Below are positions 62,519-64,000 of a DNA stretch of 64,000 nucleotides, piece after piece (the first letter of the stretch is position 1; the number at the start of each line of letters is the position of its first letter). The notes beneath the pieces are model-generated. The model made no database searches. It saw only the letters and a list, made by a program, of their open reading frames with translations, and was not told the origin of the DNA. The stretch spans positions 23,046 to 87,045 of the forward strand of contig NZ_NFJL01000015.1 of NCBI RefSeq assembly GCF_002159835.1, read 5' to 3'. A program made the position numbers and the translations under genes. This stretch comes from Blautia sp. An249 (lineage in GTDB: Bacteria; Bacillota; Clostridia; Lachnospirales; Lachnospiraceae).

Positions 62519-63571
62519 ATGAATTTTGAAGAATTTGTAAACAGAATAAAGGAATCTATCAGGGACTATCTTCCCAGAGAATATGAAAACGCAGAAGTGC
62601 TGGTGCAGGAACAGCAAAAACTGAATAATCGTTATACCGGGCTTCTGGTGCTGCAGGAAGGGGGAACTATGACTCCAACCGTTAATATGGAGCAGTTATT
62701 TGATTATTATAATGCTCATCCGGAAATGAGCATTTATGATGTCATGGAGAAGATTTCAGCCATCATCCAAAGAGATCAGCCTGGCTTAAATATAGGAAGT
62801 ATCTTGCAGTATGACCTGGCAAAAGAAAAACTGTTTATGCGGGTATCCTCGGCTGAAAAGAATCAGGAGCTTTTACAGAATGTTCCTTATGAATTAAAAG
62901 AAGACCTTGCGATCACTTTCCATTTGGCGGTAGATCTTGGTGAAGAGGGACTGGCTTCCACTATGATCACCAACAACATCATGGAGCAGTACGGTATTAC
63001 GAAAGAACAGCTATATCAGGATGCTCTTGTAAGCAGTCCTAAAGTGCTTCCAGCCACAGTAGAAAACATGGACAAACTGCTTCGACGTATGATGCTGGAT
63101 GATATGAAAGCATCCGGTATGGGGGCTGAAGAACTGAAAGCAATGGAAGAAGAAATGGATCAGATGATTTCAGCTAACCCCAACCCTATGACGGTTGTTT
63201 CAAATGAACAAACCGTAGATGGGGCGTCTGCCCTCTTCTATCCCGGAATGCTGGATCAGATCGGTGAGTCCATGAAGGGAGATTATTTTATTCTTCCTTC
63301 TTCAATAAATGAAGTGATCGTTGTTCCGGATGATGGTTCTCTGGACCACAAGGAACTGAAAGAAATGGTCAATGAGATCAACCATACACAGGTTGCACCG
63401 GAAGAACGTTTGACAGATGAAGTATATCATTATGATACCAAAGAACGTGTTTTTGAAAAGGCGGACCGTTTCCAGCAGCGGAAGCTGGATCAGGCAATAG
63501 ACGGTGTAAAAGATGCAGTCAAAGAACGTCTTCAGACGCCAAAACATAAAGCCACAGAAATATCACTGTAA
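62519..63571 (+). CDS. DUF5688 family protein
   Basis: 350 aa, soluble, starting MNFEEFVNRIKESIRDYLP. The central VPYELKEDLAITFHLAVDL and the FYPGMLDQIGESM segment are typical of DUF5688. The family is common in Lachnospiraceae mobile elements; function unknown. It is 13 bp after topB with AGGAGG, so probably cotranscribed, and ends at a strong terminator. Confidence 0.87.
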   Translation: MNFEEFVNRIKESIRDYLPREYENAEVLVQEQQKLNNRYTGLLVLQEGGTMTPTVNMEQLFDYYNAHPEMSIYDVMEKISAIIQRDQPGLNIGSILQYDLAKEKLFMRVSSAEKNQELLQNVPYELKEDLAITFHLAVDLGEEGLASTMITNNIMEQYGITKEQLYQDALVSSPKVLPATVENMDKLLRRMMLDDMKASGMGAEELKAMEEEMDQMISANPNPMTVVSNEQTVDGASALFYPGMLDQIGESMKGDYFILPSSINEVIVVPDDGSLDHKELKEMVNEINHTQVAPEERLTDEVYHYDTKERVFEKADRFQQRKLDQAIDGVKDAVKERLQTPKHKATEISL

Positions 63572-63588
63572 TTTAAGGGAAGCATATG

Positions 63589-63630
63589 GCCTCTCCCGTC
63601 ACTTTCATTAGTGGCGGGCGGGGCTTTTTT
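63589..63630 (+). terminator. Terminator after the DUF5688 gene
   Basis: GCCTCTCCCGTCAC (63589-63602) pairs with GTGGCGGGCGGGGC (63611-63624), followed by T6. Confidence 0.92.
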
Positions 63631-63676
63631 ACTTTATAGGAAAATGCGTGATTGAGGAAATTTGAGAAAAAGAAAA

Positions 63677-63692
63677 CCCGCTGAAAAGCGGG
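63677..63692 (-). terminator. Terminator of the minus-strand small gene
   Basis: CCCGCT-GAAA-AGCGGG; on the minus strand it is followed by TTTTCTTTTTCTC. Confidence 0.8.
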
Positions 63693-63715
63693 CATGGCAA
63701 TTAGACGGTTCAGGG

Positions 63716-63910
63716 TCAGAAGATGTAAAAACCTTCCTCACCGAAATCGTCATCATCCAGATCATCAAATTCATGTAAGAAATAATCCATGTCCAAAAGG
63801 TCGTCATCACTCATGTTGCGGACTTCATCAGAGGTCATGCCTTCTGGAGGATTTTTCATATACTGTTCCCGAAGTTCCTTTGCAAGTTCTGCCTCAGTGA
63901 CTCGTTTCAT
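63716..63910 (-). CDS. Small acidic hypothetical protein
   Basis: 64 aa, very acidic in the C-terminal half (DDDLLDMDYFLHEFDDLDDD). The N-terminal half is helical (TEAELAKELREQYMKNPP). No family recognised. It is on the opposite strand to its neighbours, has its own terminator and a GGAGG-type site (CGGAGGCGG) before the ATG. Acidic proteins of this size in mobile elements sometimes mimic DNA or act as antitoxin-like factors, but nothing specific supports that here. Confidence 0.65.
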   Translation of the reverse strand: MKRVTEAELAKELREQYMKNPPEGMTSDEVRNMSDDDLLDMDYFLHEFDDLDDDDFGEEGFYIF

Positions 63911-63952
63911 ATTGACCGCCTCCGTTTCTGTATCAGATACCTTGATTGTACC

Positions 63953-64000
63953 ATGCAGCAGGAGACTATGGAAGAGAAGAAAAAGAGGCAGGGGACCGGC
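63953..64000 (+). CDS. Start of a further element gene (partial)
   Basis: An open frame from ATG 63953 (MQQETMEEKKKRQGTG) or ATG 63968 runs off the window end; AGGAG lies just before the second ATG. It is too short to identify. Confidence 0.35.
   Translation, partial: MQQETMEEKKKRQGTG

Larger units (their letters stand above)
28225..64000 (+). mobile_element. Tn1549-like integrative and conjugative element (left end to window end)
   Basis: From the tRNA-Arg junction onward the content is accessory: ParB/ParA/ParB and RepA maintenance genes, ImmR/ImmA regulators, a sigma-like factor, a Cna-B adhesin and a complete set of Firmicute type IV secretion genes (PcfB, VirD4, Maff2, TrbL-like, PrgI, VirB4, NlpC/P60), plus DUF4315, DUF4366 and topoisomerase III. 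This gene order is that of Tn1549/CTn-type elements. The exact left boundary could be 28225, 28497 or 28769. No integrase or relaxase for this element is in the window, so it must continue to the right. Confidence 0.88.

Overview
The window looks like a chromosome segment of a Lachnospiraceae-type member of the Clostridia (Blautia/Ruminococcus-like). The evidence is low-GC Firmicute gene content, the dnaA/dnaN/recF and rpmH/rnpA/yidD/yidC/jag/mnmE/mnmG/rsmG origin layout, lineage-typical DUF1002, DUF3881, DUF4446 and DUF4340 proteins, and an integrated Tn1549-like conjugative element. Species cannot be fixed from sequence alone.

Region 1 (1-28.1 kb) is core chromosome around oriC. On the minus strand run dnaA, dnaN, an S4 protein (yaaA), recF, an unusual TPR/acidic/AAA protein, rsmA and a secreted DUF1002 protein. 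On the plus strand run rpmH, rnpA, yidD, yidC, jag, mnmE, mnmG and rsmG, then a CAT-like acetyltransferase, a Gld-type ABC operon (ATPase, permease, GldG, DUF4340), a minus-strand alpha/beta hydrolase, two perfect parS sites, parA, parB, DUF4446, serS and DUF3881. DnaA boxes lie on both sides of dnaA. Two palindromic dispersed repeats are visible: one at the 3' end of recF flanked by a 12-bp direct repeat, and one before mnmE with a tandem duplication that copies the mnmE ribosome binding site.

Region 2 (28.19-28.87 kb) is an integration hot spot. A tRNA-Arg(CCU) gene is broken at its anticodon loop, followed by two identical tandem 272-bp units. Each unit carries a 26-codon ORF and ends in the 5' half of another tRNA-Arg(CCU); an intact tRNA-Arg(CCU) then follows.

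Region 3 (28.9-64 kb, running off the end) is a large integrative and conjugative element. It starts with plasmid-like maintenance genes (parB, parA, parB, a short RepA-like protein, and a full RepA with 23-bp iterons inside the gene). A small arsenic-resistance mobile module is nested in it (TnpV, ArsR, permease, thioredoxin-like protein, ArsC, KTR protein, MobA/MobL remnant). Next come an ImmR/ImmA-type repressor/protease pair divergent from a Y-family polymerase and a YolD partner, a sigma-like factor flanked by 52-bp direct repeats, and a 1982-residue Cna-B-type surface adhesin. The transfer machinery follows: PcfB, VirD4, Maff2, a TrbL/VirB6-like protein, PrgI, VirB4, a 3D/NlpC-P60 cell-wall hydrolase, DUF4315, DUF4366, topoisomerase III and DUF5688. 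The integrase and relaxase of the large element are not in the window and presumably lie to the right.
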